From contig OZ020306.1 of NCBI GenBank assembly GCA_963971305.1, forward strand, positions 58,316,686 through 58,380,685: 64,000 bases of DNA. The letters run 5' to 3'. Both the position numbers and the translations under genes were made by a program. The notes below the pieces were generated by a model. The model was not told where the DNA came from and did not search any database. It saw nothing but the letters and a program-made list of their open reading frames with translations. The stretch's first letter is position 1, and each line of letters starts with the position of its first letter. This document shows positions 20,084 through 29,850 of the stretch, one piece after another. Source of the stretch: Arcuatula senhousia (taxonomy: Eukaryota; Mollusca; Bivalvia; Mytilida; Mytilidae).

Positions 20084-21416
20084 GCTTCGCCGAGCGCAGC
20101 ATGATACGACCGCAACATGTTGAACCCTGTACGTTTAAGGCCCAATAGGGATAGTCAATTGCTCTGGACATATGCAGCCCATGGTGGACTGAAAAAGGTT
20201 TTTGACACATGCAGGTTTTGGTGGACTTTCTAAATTCACATTTTAAAAGGAATTATTTTTTTCCCAAAGGAGATCAAAATCAGACCACAAGTAAATAAGT
20301 TTCGATTTTGGCCCCTAATTTCATAACAGGGGGAAAAGGGGGAGTCGCAAAAATTAATTCTCAATTTTGTATCCACTATTTGACAAGAACAAACATGCAA
20401 AAAAAATTTTCAAAATCTGATCACAAGTAAAAAAATTTCCATTTTGGTCCCTTTTGGCCCATAATTACATAATAAGGGGGAAAAGATGGGGGTAGCAAAA
20501 ATTAATTCTCTATTTTGCATCCACTATTTGACAAGAACAAACATGCAAAAAAAATTTTCAAAATCGGTCCACTAATAAAAATGTTTCGATTTTGGCCCCT
20601 TTTGGGGCCATAACCCCTATAAGGGGTCATCTGACAACTTCGACCCTATGGAGACTTTTGTAGAGCTAAATGAGCTGAACAATTAAGCAAGCAACAGCTT
20701 TTTGCTATCTGCAATAGTTTTCTTACTATAGGGCAAAAACATGAAAAAATGCTATTTTTCACCTTTAAGGGGCCGTAACCCCTATAAGGGGTCATCTGAC
20801 AACTTCGACCAAATGGAGACTTTTGTAGAGCTAAATGAGCTGAACAATTAAGCAAGCAACAGCCTTTTGCTATCTGCAATAGTTTTCATACTATAGGGCA
20901 AAAACATGAAAAAATGCTATTTTTCACCTTTAAGGGGCCGTAACCCCTATAAGGGGTCATCTGACAACTTCGACTAAATGGAGACTTTTGTAGAACTTTT
21001 GATCCTGAAGCAGTTGTGTGGCATCAGATTTCATCTTTCTCTTATACTTTTTGAATTACAAGCCAAAAACAGTAGTCTGACCCCCCTGGTCTATTTTTAG
21101 CCACGGCGGCCATGTTTTTTTACGAATCAGAACTTGAAACACATCTATAGAGCATGACACCCTATTGATCAATCATACCAAGTTTCATTGAATTCAGTTC
21201 AGTAGTTTCAGAGGAAAAGATTTTAAAAAAAGTTATTGTAAGAACAAACTAAAAGTTGCGATATGGCCCCTTTTGGCCCTTAATTTCTAAACGAAAAAAG
21301 GGGGGACTCCCAAAATCAATCCCATCCATCCTTTAATGGTAAGAAATATCATTGTCAAATTTCAATGCATTTGGATAACTAGAACTAAAGTTATCGTGTA
21401 TACACTAAAGTTAACA

Positions 21417-21449
<33 letters not shown>

Positions 21450-21508
21450 AACGACAACGACGACAGCATCATACCATTATACGTCCGCAATTTTTTTGCG
21501 GTCGTATA
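20084..21508 (+). mobile_element. Interspersed element, family F3, full length (arm ATACGACCGCAA)
   Basis: The left end has an imperfect hairpin, GCTtCGC-CGA-GCGcAGC (20084-20100), then arm ATACGACCGCAA (20104-20115). The right end is a hairpin at 21478-21508 with arms TATACGTCCGCAA and TTGCGGTCGTATA, one mismatch and a T-rich loop. Tandem cores of 165 bp ('taacccctat' at 20611, 20776 and 20941) are followed by a 'gcggccatgttttt' block shared with F1 and then (GAC)n. The 77-codon - strand frame at 20646-20879 is an artefact of the core repeat. No coding capacity. Confidence 0.75.
21416..21466 (+). repeat. (GAC)n microsatellite inside F3
   Basis: About 17 GAC or AAC triplets just 5' of the right-end hairpin. 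F1 copies have a shorter 'ggacgacggacgc' at the same place, so this is an expanded version of a shared element feature. Confidence 0.9.
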
Positions 21509-21533
21509 AAAACGAGCTGGACTTCCTTCTACA

Positions 21534-21660
21534 ACAGGATAAAATAGCATATAACAGTTTGCCAGAAATCCGAATTTTTTATTGTTTTATTTGGATCACA
21601 TGTCGGTAAATAGCAATTCTGGCAAACAAATTTATGTTGTAATATGCTATTTTATCCTGT
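21534..21660. repeat. Inverted repeat next to F3
   Basis: ACAGGATAAAATAGCATAT (21534-21552) and GTTTGCCAGAA (21557-21567) are exactly inverse to ATATGCTATTTTATCCTGT (21642-21660) and TTCTGGCAAAC (21617-21627). The spacer is ~50 bp and the arms are interrupted only by small asymmetric gaps. This could be a small fold-back or MITE-like element. The F3 copy ends 26 bp to its left. Confidence 0.8.
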
Positions 21661-21829
21661 TAACGTTAACGTCACCCTCACTACGTTTTTCTCCGCGAGG
21701 GTTACTATTCCAACCCATTGGCCTAAACGGAGCAATACAATTTTCTGTGATACACACTCAAATTAATAGGTCGGTACATTTTCATACAAAACAATGTAAA
21801 AAAAAATGAAATGATCTTTTTACGCGGAA

Positions 21830-22340
21830 GTCCCGTGCGGGGCCCGGGAGGCGAATAGGCCCGCAGTAGCACTAAGCTTGTCGGTAAAAGTCCACTAAAG
21901 AGCGCTCAGAAACCTGACATCGGGGTCAGGCCGCTTTGCCCACAAAGCGACTGGGATGTGTGCCCCAGGTGGTTGAATTGGGCAGCCCTGGCATCGAGAG
22001 ATGCGGGGTCGTCAGGCGATAATGCGGAAAACCTGACCGCAAACCATAGTGGTGCACCGTGTTGGGAAAAATGTCACGTTCCTCGCACGTTAAAGAACCC
22101 TGCTGCAGGTCTCGGTAAGAGTAGGACCCGTAGAATCCCCATGCAGGAGGCTAAATTTCCCGTCCCTACCCATCACTCCTTTTTCCAGTGGCAGTCAAAA
22201 CTCTCCTACCCGATTGGCCTTGTGTCCCCATTTCCTCCACTTCATCATCATTTCATGTTCATTGTATCACCACTTTCATGTTCATCTCCCGGATATAGCC
22301 GAAATCGCGCTGCTTGGGAGTAAAGCACAAACTAACTAAA
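21830..22340 (+). mobile_element. Diverged SINE subfamily, full length (511 bp), with target-site duplication
   Basis: It shares the SINE head (gtcccgtgcggggcccggg) and general order with the 14551 copy but is clearly divergent in the middle, with extra sequence ('gtctcggtaagagtagg', 'gaatccccatgcagg'). The terminal stem-loop is CTCCC (22286-22290) with GGGAG (22316-22320), and the tail is 'acaaactaactaaa'. A perfect 13-bp target-site duplication, TTTTTACGCGGAA, flanks it (21817-21829 and 22341-22353). The 121-codon + frame inside is not a gene. Confidence 0.88.
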
Positions 22341-22465
22341 TTTTTACGCGGAATTCAATTTTCGCGATTACTTTTATGCGAGTATACACTTTACATATTC
22401 TATTAAACAGTTTTAATGTTCGCGGGTTCATATTTTTGCGAGTTGCCAAGTACCGCGAAAAAAGC
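22341..22465. repeat. TTCGCG-rich interspersed repeat, split by the SINE
   Basis: Contains 'ttttcgcgatta', 'ttcgcgggttcatatttttg' and 'accgcgaaaaaagcgaaag'. Its style matches the MITE-like piece at 24963-25168. The SINE at 21830 landed inside or at the edge of it. Confidence 0.45.
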
Positions 22466-22671
22466 GAAAGTTAGAAGGCTATCCCATATGGGTCACTTAA
22501 TCAAGAGAAGAACAATTTCTAGTAACCCATCATCATAATTGTAAAACTCTATTGAGTAATACTGTTTAGGGGACGTTGGCCTGGGGTCAAGTGCTATACA
22601 GTATGTACATGTATTTTCAAACCTGCCTGAGAGTTACTCTGCTTTCTAAAGTAAATGATTCAGAACATGAA
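22466..22671. other. Short unique spacer
   Basis: 206 bp with no recognisable feature, between a TTCGCG repeat and F1 copy C. Confidence 0.3.
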
Positions 22672-24106
22672 AGAAGAGGCTCCCAGGATCCTGAATCGCT
22701 CACCTGACATATGTGCCTCAAGTAAAGGTTATTAGGCAAAATCTATTTGACTTTGAAAGGGTTATAAGATTAATTAAGGGGTCATCTGACAATATGGTGG
22801 ATCTTTAGGTGCTGATCACTTTTGTTCTCGATCAAAATCTAAAAATCTGTCACCCTTTTTGAGTTATTTGCAAAAAAATGCAGTTTAACCTAATGTTCTA
22901 TTTTTAGCCACAGCGGCCATGTTTTACAACCAATCAAAAATCCCCACATCAGTTCTATACACCTAATGCTTATAAACAATAATACCAAGTTTGGTTCCAA
23001 TTGGACTTAAAGTGTCAGAGGTGTTAACGCTTTCAATATAATGAGGAAATGCTTTTTAAATGCTCAATTTTGACGTTCTAAGGGCAATAACTCTTCAAAG
23101 GAAAGGTCCTACAACGTTGACCCTATTACATATTTTGTAGATCTTGATGCGCTTAACAACATGCAATTTAAATTTCTCAAATATCTAGTATAGTTTTCAA
23201 GATATTGAGCTAAACAGGTGCAAACTTTGCAAAAAATCCACAAAAAGGGCAACTCCTACACGGATTGTTGGATTTTTTTCAAAATTTCAGAGCTGGTAGA
23301 TCTTGAGGTGCTGGTCACTTTTGTTCCCAATCAAAATTTTGAAATCTGTCACCGTTTTAGAGTTATTTGCAAAAAACTGCCATTTACCCCTATGTTCTAT
23401 TTTTAGCTACAGCGGCCATGTTTTACGACCAATCAAAAATCCCCACATCAGTTCTATACACCTAATGCTAATTAACATTTATACCAAGTTTGGTTCCATT
23501 TGGACTTAAAGTGTCAGAGGAGTTAATGTTTTTAATGTAATGAGGAAATGCTGTTAAAATGCTCAATTTTGATGTTCTAAGGGCAATAACTCCTAAAACG
23601 AAAGGTCCTACATTGACCCTATTACATATTTTGTAGATCTTGATGTGCTTAACAATATGCAATTTAAATTTCTCAAATATCTAGTATAGTTTTCAAAATA
23701 TTGAGCTAAACAGGTGCAAAATTTGCAAAAAAATCCACAAAAAGGGCAATAACTCCTACATGGGTAGTTGGATTTTCTTCAAAATTTCAGGGCAGGTAGA
23801 TCTTGAGGTGCTGATCACTTTTACCTAATGCCAGAATTTTGATATCTGTAGCCGTTTTTGAGTTATTTGCAAAAAAATGCGTTTTACCCCTAAGTTCTAT
23901 TTTTAGCCATGGCGGCCATGTTTTACGTTGAATCGAAAATCCCCACATCAGTTCTAAGCACCGAATGCTAATGAACAACCATACCAAGTTTGGTTGCAAT
24001 TGGACTTATGGTGTCAGAGGAGTTAACGTTTTAAAAAGTTTACGGACGACGGACGCCAAGTGATGACAATAGCTCACATGACCCTTCGGGTCAGGTGAGC
24101 TGAAAA
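22672..24106 (+). mobile_element. Interspersed element, family F1 copy C, full length
   Basis: The left hairpin aggctcccaggatcct (22677-22692) carries one substitution that weakens the stem. Arm GCTCACCTGA is at 22698-22707. Three cores of ~500 bp ('tccccacatcagtt' at 22941, 23440 and 23940) contain 'gttctatttttagc' and 'gcggccatgttttac'. A 'cggacgacggacgcc' stretch precedes the 31-nt right hairpin (24071-24101). The short frames at 23218-23509 and 23787-23999 are core-repeat artefacts. Confidence 0.75.
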
Positions 24107-24962
24107 GGTGAATTTTATTGCTCTATTTTTCACAGGTTTATATCAATCGTACATGTACACCATGTACACATGTTTTTTTTTCATAGTCAAAATGGGCACT
24201 TTTAACAGAAAAAAATCCACTAATAAATAAATAAATGTTAGGTGGTGGAAGGGGAAATGGTTTTCCTTACAGTCTTATTAAGTTATTAGCAACTACTTAT
24301 TTCAGCCTCTTGACATTCCAAGTATGTAGCATCAGCATGGGTTCCCATAAACATTGTACCAAGGTATTTAGTTTCAGGTCTGTCTCTCACCTATATGTCC
24401 ATTTGTATTTCCTATTTAACTCTTTACCGTTTGGGTATTTTTATAGAAAATATTGCTTTAAAATAGTGTCTTTCTTTTTTATACTTGCATACAATCAAAT
24501 ACCAAGGAAATACCAACATGTTATACATTATTGGTCTTGGGTGATAACATTGTTTCATAATGAAAAATTGAACATGTTGGTTACCATGGCAACCATCAAT
24601 AAGTACATATTTTAATGATATTTATGCCCAGAATTAATGGTTGTTCATTTTCAATTGCAGATAATATAAAGATAAATGTTGAAATAGAGTCAGATTAGTT
24701 TTTATTTAGGTAGCATATATACCTAAGTTTACTTTTCAAACAAATTTTGGTCAAATTGTCAAGGATAATAGCATTAAATCGGTTGCTAGGCAACCATTGC
24801 TACCTTATAAATGCGTTATTATAAAAATGTTTAGTTGTTGTGATAAATATACAACACAAAGCAGCTTTAGCAACCAGGGTTTGCTATGGTAACGGAGCAA
24901 AATAACTCTGTTGATTTAACCAAAATTTGAAATTAACGTTACTTTTCCAAATATTTTAATAT
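24107..24962. other. AT-rich, apparently unique DNA
   Basis: Intron- or intergenic-like sequence. A 126-codon + frame at 24235-24615 is rich in Phe, Tyr and Ser, has no recognisable domain and lacks splice or start support. I do not call it a gene. Confidence 0.4.
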
Positions 24963-25168
24963 TGTAAACCAATTAATTTTCGCGTGCTGTAAACTTTCGC
25001 GAGATTCGCGGAAGCTTTGCATTCGCGAAAGTTTATAGCTGCGAAACAGTCTGAGTGAAAATGTTGTAATGATGGAGGATTACGAAACCGCGAAAGATTA
25101 TCTCCGTGAAAATGTTCATTCTAAGGAAACCGCAAAAGTTTGTAGCCGCGAAAATTAATTGATTTACA
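24963..25168. mobile_element. MITE-like element with TTCGCG terminal inverted repeats
   Basis: The termini include AATTAATTTTCGCG (24971-24984) and the perfect inverse CGCGAAAATTAATT (25147-25160). The inversion extends outward through TGTAAA / TTTACA for ~22 bp with one or two mismatches. The interior (~160 bp) is itself made of TTCGCG / CGCGAAA words. No coding capacity and no certain target-site duplication. Looks like a non-autonomous DNA element. Confidence 0.6.
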
Positions 25169-25479
25169 GAATTTAATTTTTCAAAAAGCTTTAATAAGTT
25201 TTATGGTATGTATATTTTTAACATGATCAGGTATTGGTCAATGTCTACAACATCTGACCTTGATTATTTATCCCCAAGGTCGAATTTTAACCTTTACGTT
25301 AGTAGTAATTTAAAGTGCACGATGTTTTGCGTAAAAAAGTGTACCATACTGAAATGGCACTGCATATATGTTAGAATTTCTTAAAACACGGTAGCATTCA
25401 CCTGAAAATGATTTTGTTACCATATGGAAACCTGAGTGATTATGTGAATCGGTGAGTTTTACGTCAAAGCAAAATGATG

Positions 25480-25770
25480 ATGAGAAATATTGGGTAGGAA
25501 TGGGAAACAAAGAAACAGTAGACCACAGGAAAGCGGGAGAGATGAGTATAAATGGTGGAAAATTGAGTCTACGTGGTGCAATGCTTGGCAGCTCACAAAG
25601 AGATTTTTTTTATGTGGAAGCAGCTCGACGCTCTCCACACGCGTTGGTCAACTAGGGTCAGCGTTAAGGCTTTCTGTATTCGGATGATGCCTTCTGCAGC
25701 AACAGCCAACTAGGATACACACCTCGGTTATTCTGTGGGCTGGGCATTTACATCAAATCCAGAGACGCTT
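25480..25770 (-). mobile_element. Degenerate SINE copy, antisense
   Basis: The reverse complement aligns in order with SINE blocks: 'cagcccacagaataaccgag', 'gtgtatcctagttggctg', 'gaccaacgcgtgtggagag', 'ccacttttcctaccc'-like. Many substitutions and no tail or duplication, so this is an old copy. The ~66-codon + frames at 25452-25687 lie within it and are not genes. Confidence 0.6.
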
Positions 25771-27213
25771 AGTCGCCGCTTACTTACACTAATAAACGAA
25801 AAGCAAAAACAAATTATAAATAACAAATAAATAACTTTTGTACACAATTTGCTATACATGATAAAACCATTTCTGATCATATTTGGAGCCAAGAAAAAGT
25901 CTGCAATAGAGTCTGCTCCTGCCAGGTTTTCTAGCTGATCTTTGATTAAGTTGAATTCTTGTGGTTCACTCTTCAATTCTTTTGCATGAAGAATTGTACA
26001 TGTACATGAACTTTGAACAAAGGAATGCCATTTGTAAATAATGATAGGCCACCTAGATGGTGGGTGCAAGTGTCAGACATGTTGGACTTCTACTTTCTGT
26101 TTTATGACGGACTGATCTGCATGGGAATGATTTGACACTTTAATTGGCAGGATGGTTCAGTATGATAAACTATATGTCCTAAGCAACTTAAAAACCCGTC
26201 AGGCTTCAACTTTTTATTTGGGGTCAGTGTCCCATGAACACATCCTTTTTTTTATTTTATTATTACTTGTACATAATTAGGTTGGATTTTATTTTAGGAA
26301 ACTGATTCAACAAATATATGTTCTGCTTCATCAGCATCAGTTGAGCTGTACAATGGACTTTCATAGTCATATTTGCTACCTTGTTACTTTGATTTTGCCT
26401 GTCACTCACACTTTTTCGAAAAGTAACCTAGAATACTAGATACTTATGTCTTCCCCTTCACCGAAGGGAGACATATTGTTTTATTTTCATTGATTTTAAA
26501 TATAACGTTTTGTAAATCTGGTTCAACCCACCATTTTAATTGGAAATGCCTGTACCAAGTCAGGATCATTGCGATCCACCATTTCTCTTTTAATTGACTG
26601 CTTTGTTTTGTCCTTTTCTATGGTCATTTGAGATTGATCATTCAAGTATGGTAGTTTCTTTATTACCTTTATTTTTTGCATTAATTTTGCCCAATTTTTT
26701 TTTTATTTTCACAACACATATGCATGCATCCATTAAAATCAGGTAACAACATTCTTCTGATACAATAGAAAAATTCCAAACTTTAGTGAAACACACCAGT
26801 CAACTGTCATTCTGGTAAACTGTCCATGAACTATATTTTTTCTCAGCATGGGGAAAAATATTTACTGTAATCATAATAAATTATGTAGAGTGCTAATTTT
26901 TGCTATTTCCAATTTCAATGAAAATCTGTGAATACGGTACATGCAGATGTGCAATTTTTATATTATGAAAATCAGACAGGTAATTGAAAACAGAAAATTA
27001 ATATAATATTGAACTATGTAAATGCATGAAAATTCAAAAATTAGCCACCATGAAAATTAATATGTATTACAGTATTATTCCATGTACACAGTACCTGCAA
27101 TATGTAAGGTTGGTCAACATTTTAGCCTCCTAGCTAGGAGATTTAGTCTTGTGTGTGTTTTTTTAATTTTAAAATATACTTTTTGTAGCATTTAACTTTT
27201 TTTTTCTTCATAG
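25771..27213. other. AT-rich, intron-like DNA with one isolated hairpin
   Basis: No exon is supported. A fold-back at 26446-26474 (ATGTCT and CCCTTC arms, loop ACC, GAAGGGAGACAT) followed by 'attgtttta' resembles an F5-type element end. The region would be intron upstream of the BEN exon at 27214 if that gene is live. Confidence 0.4.
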
Positions 27214-27391
27214 AGTCAGCTAGAAATGAAAATATCAAGCGACAAAGTCTTCAGGAAAAGCACAATACGTCTTTTCCGACTTTTGTTTACTAAAGAAGAA
27301 GTGGAAGGAAGGTCCCTAACTGGACGAATGTCTAAATCAGGCGATAAAAGACCAACACTAGAGGACCAGAATAAAGTAGACACTTTAAGAG
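27214..27391 (+). CDS. Internal exon encoding the C-terminal part of a BEN domain
   Basis: The exon is bounded by a pyrimidine tract plus TAG (acceptor AG at 27212-27213) and a GT at 27392-27393 (GAG then GTGTGC). It is read in phase 0 from 27214 and encodes ~59 residues. The segment RKSTIRLFRLLFTKEEVEG, then SLTGR, a basic linker and PTLEDQNKVDTLRG, has the run of residues typical of the second half of BEN domains: hydrophobic helix, LF-x-x-EE, S-x-TG, then L-x-x-x-KV. BEN domains bind DNA or chromatin partners in nuclear regulators and also occur in some transposon and viral proteins. The first half of the domain should lie in an upstream exon, which I could not find in the window. A short stop-bounded frame makes a dead fragment possible. 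Confidence 0.5.
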
Positions 27392-27597
27392 GTGTGCATT
27401 GTTCAGTTTAGATTATCACCCCTTAATGGCAAAATAGTTAATTTATTAATACATGTATATTTTTCTGTTTTTGTTTCACCTGCAATAAATGTAACAAAAG
27501 GTTTAGGTGAATGTGATTTCTGCACCACCAACGACAAAGTCAAGACATGTAACTTAAGAGACAAGCAAAGACACACCAATGGGGCATTTTAAATTCA

Positions 27598-27770
27598 AAA
27601 TAGCGAAGACAAAAACAGCACAAACAGAATACACAAAACACACAAAAACAAGTGACAACACAAACCGAAGTTGACACGAGAGCAAACCCAGGTGCTCTGG
27701 AAGAGTAAGCAGTTCCTGCTTGTTGAAAAACAGTCGCGTTGCCGACGATCAACGTGACGAAATTCAGTAT
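27598..27770 (+). repeat. Interspersed repeat with AAGCAG-TTC-CTGCTT hairpin
   Basis: Inverted partner of 18733-18905. Contains 'aggtgctctggaagag' and the small perfect hairpin AAGCAG, loop TTC, CTGCTT (27707-27721). The left part is an A/C-rich run of 'acaaaacacaca' words, complementary to the G/T-rich run near 18838-18880. Frames crossing it on both strands are low-complexity artefacts. Confidence 0.6.
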
Positions 27771-27836
27771 AAAAGAACAAAACTCTATGAAAAACCATTA
27801 CAGAAAGAACAAGTGCAGGTTCACTCAAAAGCTGAA

Positions 27837-29320
27837 CAAGAGGCTCCCAGGAGCCTGAATCGCTCACCTGAACTACACAGATACATATGTTTTGTAGATA
27901 TCATTGTGCTTAACCATAGGCGATATAAATTTCTGAAATAACTTAGTTAGTATTCAAGTTATTGGGCTTAATAAGTCCAAAATTTAGATAAAAAAATCAG
28001 AAAAAAGGGCAATAACTCCGACAGCAGCAGTCAGATCTTTTCCGAAATTTCAGGACAGGTACTTAATATGCTGATCACTTTTGATTCCTGCACAATTTTG
28101 ATATCTGAAACCATTTTTGAGTAATTAGCAAAAAAATGCAATTTACGCCCTATTTTCTATTTTTAGCCATGGCAGCCATGTTTTTTTACGAATCAAAATA
28201 TGAACGATAGAGTTGTAGCATATGAGCTATTTAACAAGTGTGCCAAGTTAAAATGCAGTGGTCTTACGGTGTCAGACAAGTTAATCTTTGAAATTCAGGG
28301 AAAAAGTAATGAAAAATGGTAAATTTGGTTGTTTTAAGGACATTAACTCCTAAAAGAAATGGTCCTACAGCTTTGACCTAAATACATGAAATGTAGATCT
28401 TGATGTGCTTAATCATATGCAATTTAAATTTTTGAAATATCTTGTATAGTTTTCAAGATATATGGCTAAATAAGTGAAAAATTTTGAAAAAATCCAGAAA
28501 AAGGGCAATAACTCCTACATCAATTGTTGGATCTTCTTGAAACTTTCAGAGCAGGTAGATCTAGAGATGCTGATCACTTTTTTTTTCCAATAAGAATTTT
28601 GATATCTGTAACCATTTTTGAGTTATTAGCAAAAACTGCAATTTCCCCCTTTGTTCTATTTTTAGCCATGGCGGCCAAATTTTTTGACGAATCAAAAATT
28701 TAAATGATGCACTTGTAGCATTTATGCTATTAAACAACTGTGCCAAGTTTGGTTGAAGTTGGATATATGGTGTCAGACGAGTTAATCTTTGAAATTCAGG
28801 GAAAAAGTAATGAAAAATTGTCAATTTTGACGCTTAAAGGGCCATAACTCCTAAACAAAATGGTTTTACAGCTTTTACCTAATTACATGAAATGTAGATC
28901 TTAATGTGCTTAATCATATGCAATTTGAATTTAAAAAAATATCTTGTATAGTTTTTAAGATATAGGGCTAAATAAGTGCAAAATTTTGAAAAAATCCAGA
29001 AAAAGGGCAATAACCCCTACGTCGGTTGTTTCAGGGCAAGTAGATCTTGATGTGCTGATTACTTTTACCTTATGCCAGAATTTTGATATCTGTCACCGTA
29101 TTTGAATTATTTGCAAAAAACTGTATTTGACCCCCCTGTTCTATTTATAGTAACAGCGGCCATGTTTTTTGACGTATCAAAAATCCCAACGCAAACTTTT
29201 TGCACAATACCCTAAGGAACAATCATCAAGTTTGGCTGCATTTGGCCAAGCAGAGAAGATGTTTGAAAAATGCTAACGGACGACGGGCGCAAAGTGATGG
29301 CAATAGCTCAAATGACCCTT
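27837..29320 (+). mobile_element. Interspersed element, family F1 copy D, right hairpin broken at its tip
   Basis: Perfect left hairpin AGGCTCC-CA-GGAGCCT (27841-27856) and arm GCTCACCTGA (27862-27871). Three cores of ~500 bp ('aaagggcaataac' near 28004, 28500 and 29001), then 'aacggacgacgggcgc'. The right hairpin's left arm is present (AGCTCAAATGACCC at 29305-29318) but the sequence leaves the family two bases later, inside the loop; the right arm is gone. The next base begins the CCATGG minisatellite region. Confidence 0.75.
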
Positions 29321-29575
29321 CATAAACCGACATGGAAAAAGTGTTTCAATACTCCATGTCATGCCATGGAATTCCATGTCGTGCCATGGCATTCCATGTC
29401 GTGCCATATGTCGTGCCATGGAATTCCATGTCGTTCCATGTCACATGGAAAAGATTTTCTCTGACAAAACCGACATTGAAAAAGTGTTTCAATACTCCAT
29501 GTCATTCCATGTTGTTCCATGGCATTCCATGTCACTCTAATTTTTCACATGGAAATTATTTTTTTCTGTATAAAA
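29321..29575 (+). repeat. CCATG-rich palindromic minisatellite
   Basis: Two ~142 bp direct copies, each starting 'ccgacat(g/t)gaaaaagtg' (about 29327 and 29470), hold arrays of ~10-20 bp words such as 'attccatgtcgtgccatgg', with many CCATGG and GGAATTCC palindromes. It links the broken F1 element to the satellite. The ORFs through it are repeat artefacts. Confidence 0.85.
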
Positions 29576-29579
29576 ACAT

Positions 29580-29850
29580 ACTATTTGGGTTAGGGCTAGT
29601 GTTAAACATAATTAGTATTAAATTACACAATGAAGGTTATAGTCGATAAAAACACAAAATAAGTGGTAGGTGTTAGTATAAAAAATACATTTATGATAAT
29701 GGTTAGTACAAAAACGTATAATTAGGGTTAGGGTTAGTATAAAACACACAATTAGGGTTAGGGGTTAGAATATTAAGATACAAGTAGGGTTAGAGTAAGT
29801 ACAAAATTAAACAATTAAGGTAAGGGTTAGTATAAAAACTAAGGTATTTA
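29580..29850 (+). repeat. Telomere-like satellite, G-rich on +, inverted cap of the right array
   Basis: Contains 'tagggttagggttagtata', 'tagggttaggggttagaat' and 'acaaaataagtggtaggtg'. Its reverse complement matches the submonomer order of the right array: 'ccacttattttgtg', 'cataaatgtatttttta', 'tatacgtttttgta', 'gtgtgttttata', 'gtatcttaatat'. Orientation flips at about 29850. Confidence 0.85.

Noticed and set aside
20646..20879. 77-codon - frame with an internal repeat (LLNCSAHLALQKSP twice)
   Set aside because: The protein repeat mirrors the 165-bp core of the F3 element.
24235..24615. 126-codon + frame
   Set aside because: No domain, biased Phe/Tyr/Ser composition and no splice or start support in AT-rich DNA.
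27595..27867. Cys/Phe-rich - frames of 70-90 codons
   Set aside because: They arise from an A/C-rich low-complexity repeat also found near 18.84 kb.
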